Positions 55,652-64,000 of a stretch of 64,000 bases of DNA are shown in pieces. The notes beneath the pieces are model-generated. The model had not been told where the DNA came from, made no database searches, and saw nothing but the letters and a program-made list of their open reading frames with translations. Each line of letters opens with the position of its first letter. Position 1 is the first letter of the stretch. The stretch comes from Phytophthora sp. 'mugwort' (taxonomy: Eukaryota > Oomycota > Peronosporomycetes > Peronosporales > Peronosporaceae), in the NCBI GenBank assembly GCA_033558025.1, contig JAUCEF010000004.1, positions 2,914,001 to 2,978,000 on the forward strand. Reading direction: 5' to 3'. Made by a program: the position numbers and the translations under genes.

Positions 55652-56065
55652 ATGCAGCAAGCTCCATCGCCGACGGCCTTTGCGTCGCTGGAAGAGCGAA
55701 TCGCACATTTAAACTGGAGGAAAATCTGCAATGAGCGGCAGATACAAGGCACACTTCGATTCAGCAAACAACTCCAAGAGAGGGACGAATTTATCCGCGC
55801 CGCAAAGAGTGGCAACAAGGCGCATCGTGAACGGATGCAGCAAGTAATTAAGGACGAGTTCACCAAACCGCTTCCTGTGACAGCCCAGTTCTATGAGGAA
55901 TTGTCTGCATTACAGCGTGAAGACGAGCTGAAGGCGCAAAAGGTCGCCGAGAAGCATATGGCACAGCTGCAGAATATTCAAACAATGCTCGACACACGCG
56001 AGGCTCAATTGACGCGCAAAAAGGAGTTCGAGCGGAAGAAAAAGGAGCTTTTTGCAGGCAACTAA
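55652..56065 (+). CDS. Small coiled-coil protein, unknown
   Basis: From the ATG at 55652 there are 137 residues with almost continuous charged helix: LEERIAHLNWRKICNERQIQ, LRFSKQLQERDEFIRAAKSG, LSALQREDELKAQKVAEKHM and a basic end. A 5' exon is possible because the frame is open upstream without an ATG. It converges with the FKBP gene: the stop at 56063-56065 lies 42 bp from the FKBP stop. No family was recognised. Confidence 0.55.
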   Translation: MQQAPSPTAFASLEERIAHLNWRKICNERQIQGTLRFSKQLQERDEFIRAAKSGNKAHRERMQQVIKDEFTKPLPVTAQFYEELSALQREDELKAQKVAEKHMAQLQNIQTMLDTREAQLTRKKEFERKKKELFAGN

Positions 56066-56107
56066 AGAAGCTGGTGAAAGTGATGGTAGCAATAGCAGTA
56101 TACCGTA

Positions 56108-56596
56108 TTAACGGAATGTGAGTAGCTCGATGTCGAAGATGAGGTTTGTGTTGGGTGGCACTAGCCCCGGGAATCCTTTACGTCCATAGGCTTTGTCGGC
56201 AGGCACGAAGAGCTTAACTCGCTCCTTCATACACAGCCTCTCCACCCCTTCGTCGAGTCCAGGGATCACTTGTTCAGCACCGAGTTTGAACTTGAAGGGC
56301 TTCTCTCGGTCGCGTGATGAATCGAATTTTTTGCCATCTTGTAGCTGCACATTACAAGTCGATAAGCTACATAGTGATATAATATCCTTAGTACTCAGAC
56401 GTACATATCCCGTATAGTGGACAACTACAGTTTGACCCTTCTTCGGATAGTTGAGCCCATCGCCAGCGACGAAAACTTCAACCTGGATCTCGCCATTGCG
56501 CTGCAGACGTCACCGTAAATTTACGAACAGCTGCACATTATTACTTGATTGAGAGCTCACCACGTTGGAGATCACGAAGTCTTTAGGCTCCATCAT
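56108..56596 (-). CDS. FKBP-type peptidyl-prolyl isomerase
   Basis: Three exons (56596-56561, 56500-56405, 56344-56108) join in phase to 122 residues, a single FKBP domain like FKBP12. Recognisable are VFVAGDGLNYPKKGQTVVVH, YTGY then DGKKFDSSRDREKPFKFKLG across the second intron, QVIPGLDEGVERL and AYGRKGFPGLVPPNTNLIFD. The FK506-pocket residues Tyr (HYTGY), Asp and Phe (KFDSS), Phe (FKFKLG), Val-Ile (QVI), Tyr (AYG) and Phe (IFD) are present, while the pocket Trp of FKBP12 is Leu here (GLDEG). It speeds proline cis-trans isomerisation in the cytosol. No signal peptide or other domain is seen. The start is at one of two adjacent ATGs. Confidence 0.9.
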
Positions 56597-56805
56597 GACT
56601 GAGCGAAAGTAAACCTTGCGGGTGCCCAGCAGTACAAAAATGAATTGAGCAAGATGGCATGAGCTTAGGAAACTTCCTAAAATAAACAACAACAACTTTT
56701 TTATTGACGTTGTTTATTTTCTTAAGAAAAAAAACATATCGCAGAAGGAAGTTATGCATTACCTAGCTACAACATTCGTTCAGCCAAAGTGTTCCGACAT
56801 CCATT

Positions 56806-57667
56806 TCATTCCGGGTGCTCGATTTTCTTGTTGTGGCGAGGGCTGAGCTTATTTTCTTTCTTCTCTGCCTTGGTAGGAGGCGACATCTTGGCCTTGGGTT
56901 CCGCTGCACTGCTGCTCTTGCCTCCTGGATAGAGTAGGATGAGCGACACCTGACTCACACCCATCGTTAGTGCGAATAAGTTGGGGCAGATGACCAGCGG
57001 GTCGCCCAGCATAATGCCGTAGATGGTCCAGATGGTGCCCGCCACAACGTTCATTGCCGACATACCCAGAGGCAAGCAAGACGCGTCCTTGCGACGCAGA
57101 ATGCTCTTGAGCTGCAGCAGCGGCGAGGCGGCTGTAAATACCGACAGGATGTTGGCCGGGATGCCCGTGAGCATCTGCGTCTCCTCGGGGGAGCGCGTGA
57201 CCACCTGGTGGGCCAGCAAGAAGATCACAAGCATGGCCGATGTCAGCATCCTAGTGGCCTGCTTGCGGTCGCGCGCGTACTTGTAGAAGATCAACACATA
57301 GTACGAGCCCAGCACGGCGCCGAGCAGGGACGTGCCGCCCACGACGGGGTTGCCAGTCGTCCAACCGTACAACGTGTAGATAATGCTCTGCACAAAGTAG
57401 AAGAAGAACGGGGCGAATGAGAACTGCAGCGTACTGCGCGCGCGGCGGATGGTGGTGACGGTGGGCCTATCGTGGCGAAGGAAGGGAGGAAGAAGGCGTG
57501 AGTTTGTGAACTATTTCAGTGTGTTGCTGCAGGCATGAGAGAGGGATGATAGCGCACCAGGGCGAGATGGCAAACACGATAGACGAACCCACGGCCACGA
57601 CAGGCACGGACTTGGCCGCCAAGAAATACGTCATGTAGGCGGCATCGGCTAGCGACTGCATAGACAT
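56806..57667 (-). CDS. SWEET-type sugar transporter
   Basis: Two exons (57667-57558 and 57466-56806) join in phase to 256 residues. It has seven membrane helices in the 3-1-3 pattern of eukaryotic SWEETs (MtN3/saliva): the N-terminal MtN3 repeat with VGSSIVFAISPWPTV (the conserved P-T-V) and FVQSIIYTLYGWTTGNP, then a second repeat with FTAASPLLQLKSILRRKDAS, LGMSAMNVVAGTIWTIYGIM and GVSQVSLILLYPG. The C-terminal tail is basic and Lys-rich. SWEETs let mono- and disaccharides cross the plasma or vacuolar membrane down their gradient; an alternative start lies two codons downstream. The substrate cannot be told from sequence. Confidence 0.9.
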
Positions 57668-58183
57668 GGTAGTTGCCTTTTTCCCGCTGCTGCTCTTCGC
57701 TCTTTGAACCAGTTACGGCGGTTCCAAGAACAAATCGCGGGGGAATCCCTTTAACTTTGACGGGACCTGTTATCATGCATACTTGAAGGTAATTGGAAAA
57801 AAAGTGTTCTGTAATTGATAAAGGCGCGCCCAACTAAAAAAATATGTGACGAGGGAGGTCACCCACCTGCTCCCATCCATCGTCCACCTGCGCCCATTAG
57901 ACACCCATGGGACACCCAGACAACGCCCAACGTTGTTGGGCATTGTCTAACCAGTTGAAAGCCGGTTCGACGTTCTGTACGTATAGTCGGATACCGCTGA
58001 GCCGTGCTTAGTTACTGAAATACGCATTAGCTTTTGGCGCTCGAGGGTGAAGATGGATACATCATCGGCGTTCTAAGCACAAGGTTCTTCGTTAGGCACA
58101 AGCTCGGTTACGCTTTGGATGCAGGAAACTACTCACTAAGTGGGACGGTTAACTTTGGAATTTATTTGTTCTTAGAAATGTTG
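57668..58183. other. Spacer including Mutator-like element 3' end
   Basis: No gene. From about 57840 the DNA resembles the downstream end of the shorter Mutator-like copy (27.85-28.2 kb): repeated ccca-rich phrases followed by cgtatag-ggatacc. A small palindrome gacaacgcccaac / gttgggcattgtc lies at 57919-57947. Confidence 0.45.
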
Positions 58184-58722
58184 CTAACTCAGGCTTGTGC
58201 GCACAAACGAAGGTAGCGGTATCACAAACACTGCAGAGTCTGCTAGTTCACATACCCAAGTGGATTCGGCGCCACAAAATACCTCGAACGCAAGCAGGAC
58301 GTAGAAACCGCAGTTGTAGTTATCAGCTTGGACTCCTAGGCCAGAGTCGTAGACGTGCAGGCGCGTGCTCGGTCGTACATCGTTTGGCAATAGTGTTATC
58401 AGCTTCTGAGCCACGGCGCGAACGCTGACCGTATAGGAGGATGAGCTTGAATCGTAGATAAATACCTTCCCTTTGTCGAGATTCATCATCATGGAGCACC
58501 AGTATTTCCGTTGCAGTTCACGGGGAACAGCACTATCTCCTTTGAAAGTCCCGATATTGCGAGCTGTACATCGCTTTGGTTTGCCGTGATGTGCCCATCC
58601 ACAACAACCTCCAGAGTTGAAGCTGCAAATAGGACGACGTTGGGATCAGCGCCGAACTTCTTGGTCAGTGCGATATGCATTATCTCGTCGGTGAGGCACT
58701 CTTTCGCAGTAAGGTCTAACAC
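58184..58722 (-). pseudogene. Ulp1/C48 cysteine protease domain of MULE
   Basis: This is a SUMO-protease-like domain. Helix LTDEIMHIALTKKFG leads to strand VLFPVNCNG, the place of the catalytic His-Trp. A one-base deletion there (at about 58494) breaks the frame exactly at the His codon; the following frame starts with Trp and reads DKGKVFIYDSSSSSYTVS (catalytic Asp) and VQADNYNCGFYVLLAFEVFC (Gln and Cys). Apart from the lost His codon all elements are present. The domain is also seen, in deleted form, in the element at 28.2 kb. Confidence 0.7.
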
Positions 58723-58771
58723 TTGAGCCTGCCCAGAGCAGGTGATACTGTGTTAGGATATTTATGACGAT

Positions 58772-59419
58772 TCACAGAGATAACGCAGCCCGTACCTTGT
58801 TGGATAACAGCGGGATATTCTTCAGTAAAACAGGCAGCTCAGGGTTCTCTTCAACCAGAAAACTACGGTTATTGACGCGCGCGAACTGCAGTTGTTTTAT
58901 CCACTCTAGCGCTGTTTCAATCTTTTTCAAAGTTCTAGATGCCGAACGCCATTGTTTTTCATGAGCGCCACTGTGGAGTTCGCGAAGACTCCAAAGACCG
59001 ACAATTTCGAGTGCGATATCTATTTCACGGACACCAGGATGTTTTTTTGGTATGCCCTCACCTTCAACATGCATTTCACTATCAAGTCCATCGGGAATAT
59101 TCTGACGATGTCTTCTGGTCTGAGCAAAGGTTTTGTTACGGGTAGTTTCGAGATCTCGTGAGCAATGAGGCTTTTGTTTGTTCAAGAACTTGAACGGCTT
59201 GAAATGGATCAGCTTCTTGCGTGACGAGTTGAATGTCGGATTCTTCTCCAACGCTTCGTACAGAGAAAGAAGACTGAGTTGCTTGTGATGCATCTCCAGA
59301 TCTTCTTCGATCATTGCGATTACTCGGTTCCGCCTTGCCTTAACAGTTTTCGGCTTTTGTTTCGGTCGTCCTTTCGAGTTTTGAGGACTTTCGATTTCAA
59401 ACTCGGTCATTGACATCAA
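58772..59419 (-). pseudogene. MULE polyprotein linker region, unknown
   Basis: A 215-codon open stretch between the transposase and the Ulp1-like domain is basic and helical (KARRNRVIAMIEEDLEMHHK, LSLYEALEKNPTFNSSRKK) without a recognised fold. It probably belongs to the same broken MULE protein; the N-terminal ATG need not be a real start. Confidence 0.4.
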
Positions 59420-59488
59420 CTACGTCGATTGAACGTGCTTGCGCTTCGTTAGACTCTGTAGCGGAGGATGTCACTGCCGTCTCAGCGC

Positions 59489-59734
59489 CTAACAGTCCAA
59501 ATCAGTGCCCAACTCGGGTTGCTCACCCAGATCTACCAGATCCGAAGTTCCGGTACCCAACTGGGACAACTTGGTACCCAACTGTACCCCCAACTGGGTA
59601 GGTGGGATTGAACTGGCAGATGCACGAACTTCGCATTCATTCTCATTCGCACCTGAGCGATCTTCGATTTCACGTAGTAACTCTTCCACCTCAATATTGG
59701 CCGAATTATCCACTTCCTCCGTTTCCTCCTGCAC
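59489..59734 (-). pseudogene. MULE linker with QLG repeats
   Basis: The frame reads acidic sequence followed by repeats of a Gln-Leu-Gly unit (TQLGVQLGTKLSQLGTGTSD), encoded by a tandem-like array of cccaact on the plus strand. It lies between transposase and Ulp1 parts of the MULE. Confidence 0.35.
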
Positions 59735-60063
59735 CGATCCATCCTTTCCACATCTATCAATTGGATTATAGTCAGTTGTAGGCTTGTGCTACTTGGTTGC
59801 TTGTCATATTGCACCGTACACCGTATTGTCCATGCTTGAATAGAGTGGCTACATCGCGGAGAACTTTCAGCGCCTTTTTGTACTCTTTCATCCAGAGCCC
59901 ATTTAAGTGTTCACTGATAGTGGCTGCAACGAGATTGGCCTCGCGCAATTTACGGTTGGAATCCCAGATCGAGCTCGATTCTTCAATAACCCGCGAGACC
60001 GCAAAAGATTATCCAGGGATGTCGGGCGGGTCAATCGTCGTACGCAGCGACGCCAGCAATCAC

Positions 60064-61131
60064 CTAGGGTTCAGCAGTTGGGTGCATGCCAGGGACTTCC
60101 GCAGGAAGAAAACATGGACACGATAAAAGGCGAGAGCTCATAAAAAGACATGAGCACGGCCAGTCACTTTTTGTGACGGAGCATTCACAGCGCGGTTCAT
60201 CACGTGTGTCTTCTTCGTCACAATCGTGTTGCAGCATAAATACGTTAGGGGCCGGCTCGCAGTACTTGTACTTGGCCTTCGCAAAGATGTACTGATCGTA
60301 GACGACCTCATACGCATGCTCAGTGTCGTGCACAACCCCAAGTATGATCGAGAAATGCAGTTTCTTTTTTTTTAACTGTTTCTTTTTTTTAAACTGCATT
60401 TCTCGATCATACTTGGGGTTGTGCACGAGACTGAGCTTGTACAAACAGTCCACAAACTTCCTCTCCTCGTGATCCTGGTAGCACATGATCGACACAACAC
60501 ACTCGTTTACCCCCATAAACGAGTCCAGGAGATCTTTTAGCTGCTTCCACGAGGCCTCAATTCTGTTGTTCGTGTTATTGCCCATAGTCACAGCATTTTG
60601 CCTTTCGAAAGCACACCACATGGAGCGGCAGGAGTCCCAGTTCTTAGTGAAATATATCTCAAACGGATGCTTGGAAACTTCATCATCGTCTTCTCCACCC
60701 AGATCGCCACTAACAGCACTGAAGTCACCACTTATCGCGCCCAACTCCCCACTACCGACACCCAACTCGATGACATCAGTGCCCAACTGATCACCATCCG
60801 AATGTAGCTCAGCTACAACTCCATGAATACTCCGACCGATAGTCATGACGTGGCGCATGTATCTGGGGTACTTCGTAAACTCCCGCTCCGTTCTTGCATA
60901 CACCAATATATTCATAATTCCTTGCAACTGTTGTTTCTGCCAGGACGAGAAACTATAACCCGAGCATGATAGCTCCTCGCGGAGATATGTAATGACATGA
61001 AATTGGCAGAGTAGCAACCGCGCATCTGGAAAAGCCACCTCGAGAACTGAAATCTCTGTAAAGTCCTTGTCGATCAAGATGCACTGAATTTGTCGCCACA
61101 CCGGGTTGTTCCGCTTGAACTCCTCTAACAC
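60064..61131 (-). pseudogene. MULE transposase domain
   Basis: A 355-codon frame with the core of a Mutator transposase: PVWRQIQCILIDKDFTEISV (second catalytic Asp region), FPDARLLLCQFHVITYLREE (the C-x-H box typical of MULEs), the ~LVYARTEREFTKYPRYMRH segment, and further down RIEASWKQLKDLLDSF (catalytic Glu region). Near the end DEPRCECSVTKSDWPCSC is a SWIM-like CxC/C-x-C cluster. The upstream frame (61200-61400) holds LFDRFPEVLMI but an A-run has replaced the first catalytic Asp motif. An ELG-repeat insert lies at about 60700-60830, and an inverted duplication at 60326-60428. Confidence 0.7.
60326..60428. repeat. 38-bp perfect inverted repeat
   Basis: 60326-60363 (from tcgtgcacaacccc to gcagttt) and 60391-60428 are exact reverse complements, separated by a T-rich spacer of 27 bases. 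They lie in the transposase coding strand, where the second arm encodes the normal protein (KLSLVHNPKYDREMQF) and the first is its antisense. Confidence 0.9.
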
Positions 61132-61392
61132 CGTTACAAGAGTAGTGCGACGCTCGTTCTGGACAACTGCATGCTGTACAAATTGCCCTTTCCGAAGATA
61201 TCGTTAGTCATTATCGAGAATCCCTTGCACTTTAAAGCATTGGTTCCGTCCGTGGCTTTAAAAAAAATCATCAGGACTTCAGGAAAGCGATCAAACAATT
61301 CACGCATATGCTTCGTCTGTAACGTGATACACGTGACGATTGTCTACAAGGGAAATGTTAGGACGCTGCCAATGCGCAAGGATGCCAACGAC

Positions 61393-62446
61393 TTAGCACC
61401 TTATCTCGCACCGAATCCACGAAATACAACCGACATTTCCTGGCTCCTCTGAAAATTTAACCATCCACTGCTTCAGTCTCTTGGGGCTGGTAGAACCCGA
61501 ATCTTCTTGCTTATCCAGCCTTCGCACAAGGTTATGCACGACTTGAGTGGATGGATTGCATGCGGGTTTCTTGTGGATGTACCTGAGTATACACTTCTTC
61601 TTGGCCCCAGCTTTCCGAAGCTCATTCACGATTCTTACCACTTCAGGCTCCAGTGCAGTTCTATTGTGAGCGACTGGTCGAAAGAGTGTTTGTTCAGGGG
61701 ATGGTTGTGCACCATCCAAGCCGTAGTAATTCTCAAAGCAAACGTCGGGACCGAAGCATCTCTCACTTGGACACAAGCATTGATCTACGATGGCAACATA
61801 TACCCAATTAGTACAAACACACCCAACTCAACAACTGCAATACCCAACTGAGTCCAACTAATGCATAATTGAACCCACTCAGATATTCCTACATACCTGT
61901 GCTCCACACTTCATGGCCCTAGACTGTACCCGTTTCCTCTTTCCTTTGTTACGTGTCTTGTATCTTGCTACGTGTATTCAAGCAAAGGTCTTCCCATAGT
62001 TCTCCCACGTCTCCGGCAACAAAGGCTTCGTGGATGAAGTCGCGCGTATCTTGACGTTTCTAGCAGCCACAGTATTGTTCGTCCGGACGCGAAAGCTCGG
62101 TACATCAATACCACCACGTGTCAAACACAATAAATACTAGATGAAGATACGACTACCAGTGCCAGCTGCATACCTGGTATGTCCGCCGCATATACTCTGC
62201 CAAGTACCCCTCCAAGTCCTCCCAGGACGTAAAACTCTTTCTTTTCCAGAGGGGGTGCGAGCACTTCGACCTTATGGCCTTCCCCATCTTCTCCTCCTGC
62301 ACTACGAGGATGCGCCAACCCTTCAGAACGACCTTGTTTCGACTGCGACGCGCTGGTACTCGTCGTGCTCGATGTTTCGGTGACCGAATCCACTCATTCT
62401 TCATCACTCGATACGACAGACCGCGAATAGTTGGACGATTCGTCAC
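61393..62446 (-). pseudogene. MULE N-terminal region
   Basis: This is the upstream part of the MULE protein. At 62446-62153 a frame ending FTSWEDLEGYLAEYMRRTYQ is the FLYWCH/FAR1-like zinc-finger start, and 61776-61393 reads NRTALEPEVVRIVNELRKAG, VVHNLVRRLDK and KQWMVKFSEEPGNV. The shorter copy at 29 kb has clear counterparts of both. An intron or frame change lies between (about 61790-62120). Confidence 0.55.
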
Positions 62447-62600
62447 GCATCACTCGTGGCCTCACGGGGCGCTCTTACCGCCGCTTTAACGCGCAGATCG
62501 CTGGGCCCACGCAGCGCTCTCATCGCCGTTTAATGCTCACGTTGCGGGCCATACTTCCCCCTTCCCGATGGCTCGCTTGTTTTCTCGAAATGAGTGGTGA

Positions 62601-63688
62601 GTGCTGGTATAGAGATGGGGTATACAACATCCGCCGGACGGATATCGCGAGAGTCAGCTAAAGGGATAGGTTTAAAACTGATCCTAAATTTCACCTACCC
62701 CAGTTGGGCGCAGCACTCACTCTAACTAATAAAACCTGTTTAGTTTTGACTGATTCTGGGGTTCTATATTTTTGAGGTTATTAGCCGGCCTACTTGGTTC
62801 ACGAAAGGAATGCTCTTAAGATGGCTACATCGAGTTGAATTGGGCCCTAACGCGATCGGCCACATAATACATACAGACAACGACTAAAAAAGCCGGTAGC
62901 GCTGAACCCCATCCCACATAGTACAGTTAAGCCACTGCACTCACAACGCCCATAGTAAAATCGAACATAAATTAGCCAATAGAATGTTGGAGCACGTAGT
63001 TTAAGCCAATTAAGCAGCGAGATTCATGTAATGATCTAACAAATCAGTCCTTTTTTGTCCGAATGAATGCCATTTCATCCAACCAATCCTGACTTTTTGT
63101 CAGTGCCGAGTTTTTCTGTCGGACATGAATCGGCAAACTGCCGAGTTTTTTCGTTGCCGGCTTTTTTAGGCGTTGCCTGTAACTCTCTCAGCGTGCCTAC
63201 ACGATAAGGAGCGAATGCTTGTGCCTCCTCTACTTCTGTAAGTATTTGATAACTCCGTGGTCGCCTCGCGAACGGTACGCTAAGCTAAACCCGCCTGAGC
63301 GTGAGTTTTTTTTATCGTGGTTAGTGTCAACATGGTGCGATTCAAACTCGAAATTAGAGGGACGGGTGCCCGTGGAAAAATACTTAGTAATGAACTCTGA
63401 ATGCGGCCGTTAAGACTGATTGTATCAGGTTCGCCGATGTATCATAATAATATGTATATTATGCATATTGAAGCGGAGTAGCTTCACTTGTGCAGAGGAG
63501 GAAGAAGTTGATGTTAGTCAACGCACAGCGGGGCGGCAAAGCCATTTGTGGAGTTCTTGGTATATTTGCAAGTGAGTCTCCTCAAGTTGTTCTCTCTCAC
63601 CTTTTGTCTTACGCCTGCTGCAACTGCTATTTGAACTAAAATGATGAAGTGTTATACTGGGGATCAGTATAATCCGCAACACCCCCAC
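62601..63688. other. Spacer, no recognisable gene
   Basis: No coding signal is recognised. A repeated phrase (ctgccgag / gtgccgagttttt) occurs around 63103-63145 and the sequence is AT-rich. Confidence 0.4.
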
Positions 63689-64000
63689 CTACTGATTCCC
63701 ATGATTGTACCACTCAAATGTTGCTCTTGGTAGAAGTCCCATTGCAACTCTGTGCTTTTCAAATGCCGCTCGGGGCAATGGCTTTGTAAGAGCACCAGCC
63801 ATGTTATCAATTCCTGGCACTCGAAGCACGTCAATTTCTTTCAAACGTACACGTTCACGCACAAAGTGGTGACGTACGTCGATGTGCTTTGTTCGTGAGT
63901 TAAAAACAGGATTGTCCGCTGGCTTCTTCGCACTTTCGTTTTCCTCGAAGATTTGGGATGGCTGTTCTTGTTTCACCTGCAACTCTTTCAGCATTTGTCG
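63689..64000 (-). pseudogene. Ty1/copia RNase H C-terminal fragment
   Basis: The minus strand, which enters from the right edge, reads SRTKHIDVRHHFVRERVRLK, then VPGIDNMAGALTKPLPRAAF and MGLLPR. This is the C-terminal end of a Ty1/copia polyprotein (RNase H: SKHIDIRYHFIRE and ADILTKPL). The frame is open to the window edge and ends with a stop at 63689, so this may be the 3' end of an intact or partial element that continues to the right. Confidence 0.85.

Larger units (their letters stand above)
57840..62600 (-). mobile_element. Mutator-like element with Ulp1-like domain
   Basis: A long MULE relic on the minus strand. From 62446 downward: zinc-finger/FLYWCH-like N-terminus, linker, MULE DDE transposase, SWIM-like cysteine cluster, linker, and an Ulp1/C48-type cysteine protease domain at 58722-58184. 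MULEs fused to Ulp1-like domains are known in plants (Kaonashi-type) and oomycetes. The coding is interrupted by several frameshifts. Clear terminal inverted repeats and target duplications were not found, so the ends given are approximate. Confidence 0.6.

Noticed and set aside
1..64000. CRISPR arrays, prokaryotic operons, rRNA genes
   Set aside because: No regularly spaced repeats, Shine-Dalgarno-linked gene strings or rRNA motifs were seen; spliced genes show the DNA is eukaryotic.

Overview
The window looks like nuclear DNA of an oomycete, probably Phytophthora-like. Single-copy genes have short GT-AG introns of about 45-180 nt and sit in tight head-to-head pairs. They are separated by decayed transposons of types common in Peronosporales (DDE_Tnp_4/Harbinger-like, pogo, hAT-like, Mutator-like with an Ulp1-type domain, Ty3/gypsy, Ty1/copia). 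A Crinkler (CRN)-type gene with the LFLAK and HVLV-P motifs also points to oomycetes. The species cannot be named from this sequence.

The most interesting object is an integrated Polinton-like virus/Maverick element at 1020-9202. It has ~187-bp near-identical terminal inverted repeats (TIRs) starting AGT, and a 6-bp target duplication CACTGG. It lies inside a Harbinger-like transposase gene, whose reading frame continues directly from the left flank to the right flank once the element is removed. It carries a double-jelly-roll-type major capsid protein gene, a B-family DNA polymerase with exonuclease, zinc-finger and HNH-like segments, a truncated Ulp1/adenain-like protease, an ExoX-C/DUF3820-like gene, and, just inside the right TIR, an uninterrupted 389-codon Crinkler-type gene with a PD-(D/E)XK nuclease-like C-terminus. 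The viral genes are broken; the CRN gene is open.

Layout: 0-10.3 kb, Harbinger-like gene interrupted by the viral element. 10.6-15.3 kb, host genes: voltage-gated proton channel, COP9 signalosome subunit 8, a MYND protein with a CaaX end. 15.3-37.4 kb, repeat island: pogo element, gypsy, hAT and Tc1/mariner relics, a deleted Mutator-like element, and a 6.7-kb chromodomain Ty3/gypsy element with both LTRs. 37.4-44.1 kb, host genes: HisA/HIS6, a coiled-coil protein, SF3B5, a short unknown protein. 44.1-48.6 kb, no recognisable gene. 48.6-57.7 kb, dense host genes: DYRK-type kinase, WDR77/MEP50, a membrane-anchored helical protein, MED6, p31comet-like, a coiled-coil protein, FKBP, SWEET sugar transporter. 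57.8-62.6 kb, a second, longer Mutator-like element with an Ulp1-like domain. 63.7-64 kb, a Ty1/copia end fragment.

Exon models for the proton channel, CSN8, MYND protein, HIS6, the 39.5-kb coiled-coil gene, SF3B5, WDR77, MED6, FKBP and SWEET were built by eye; in each the exon lengths add up to a whole number of codons. This argues that the many frameshifts in the mobile elements are real decay and not general sequencing error. Assignments rest on recognised motifs and remembered family features, not on database searches.
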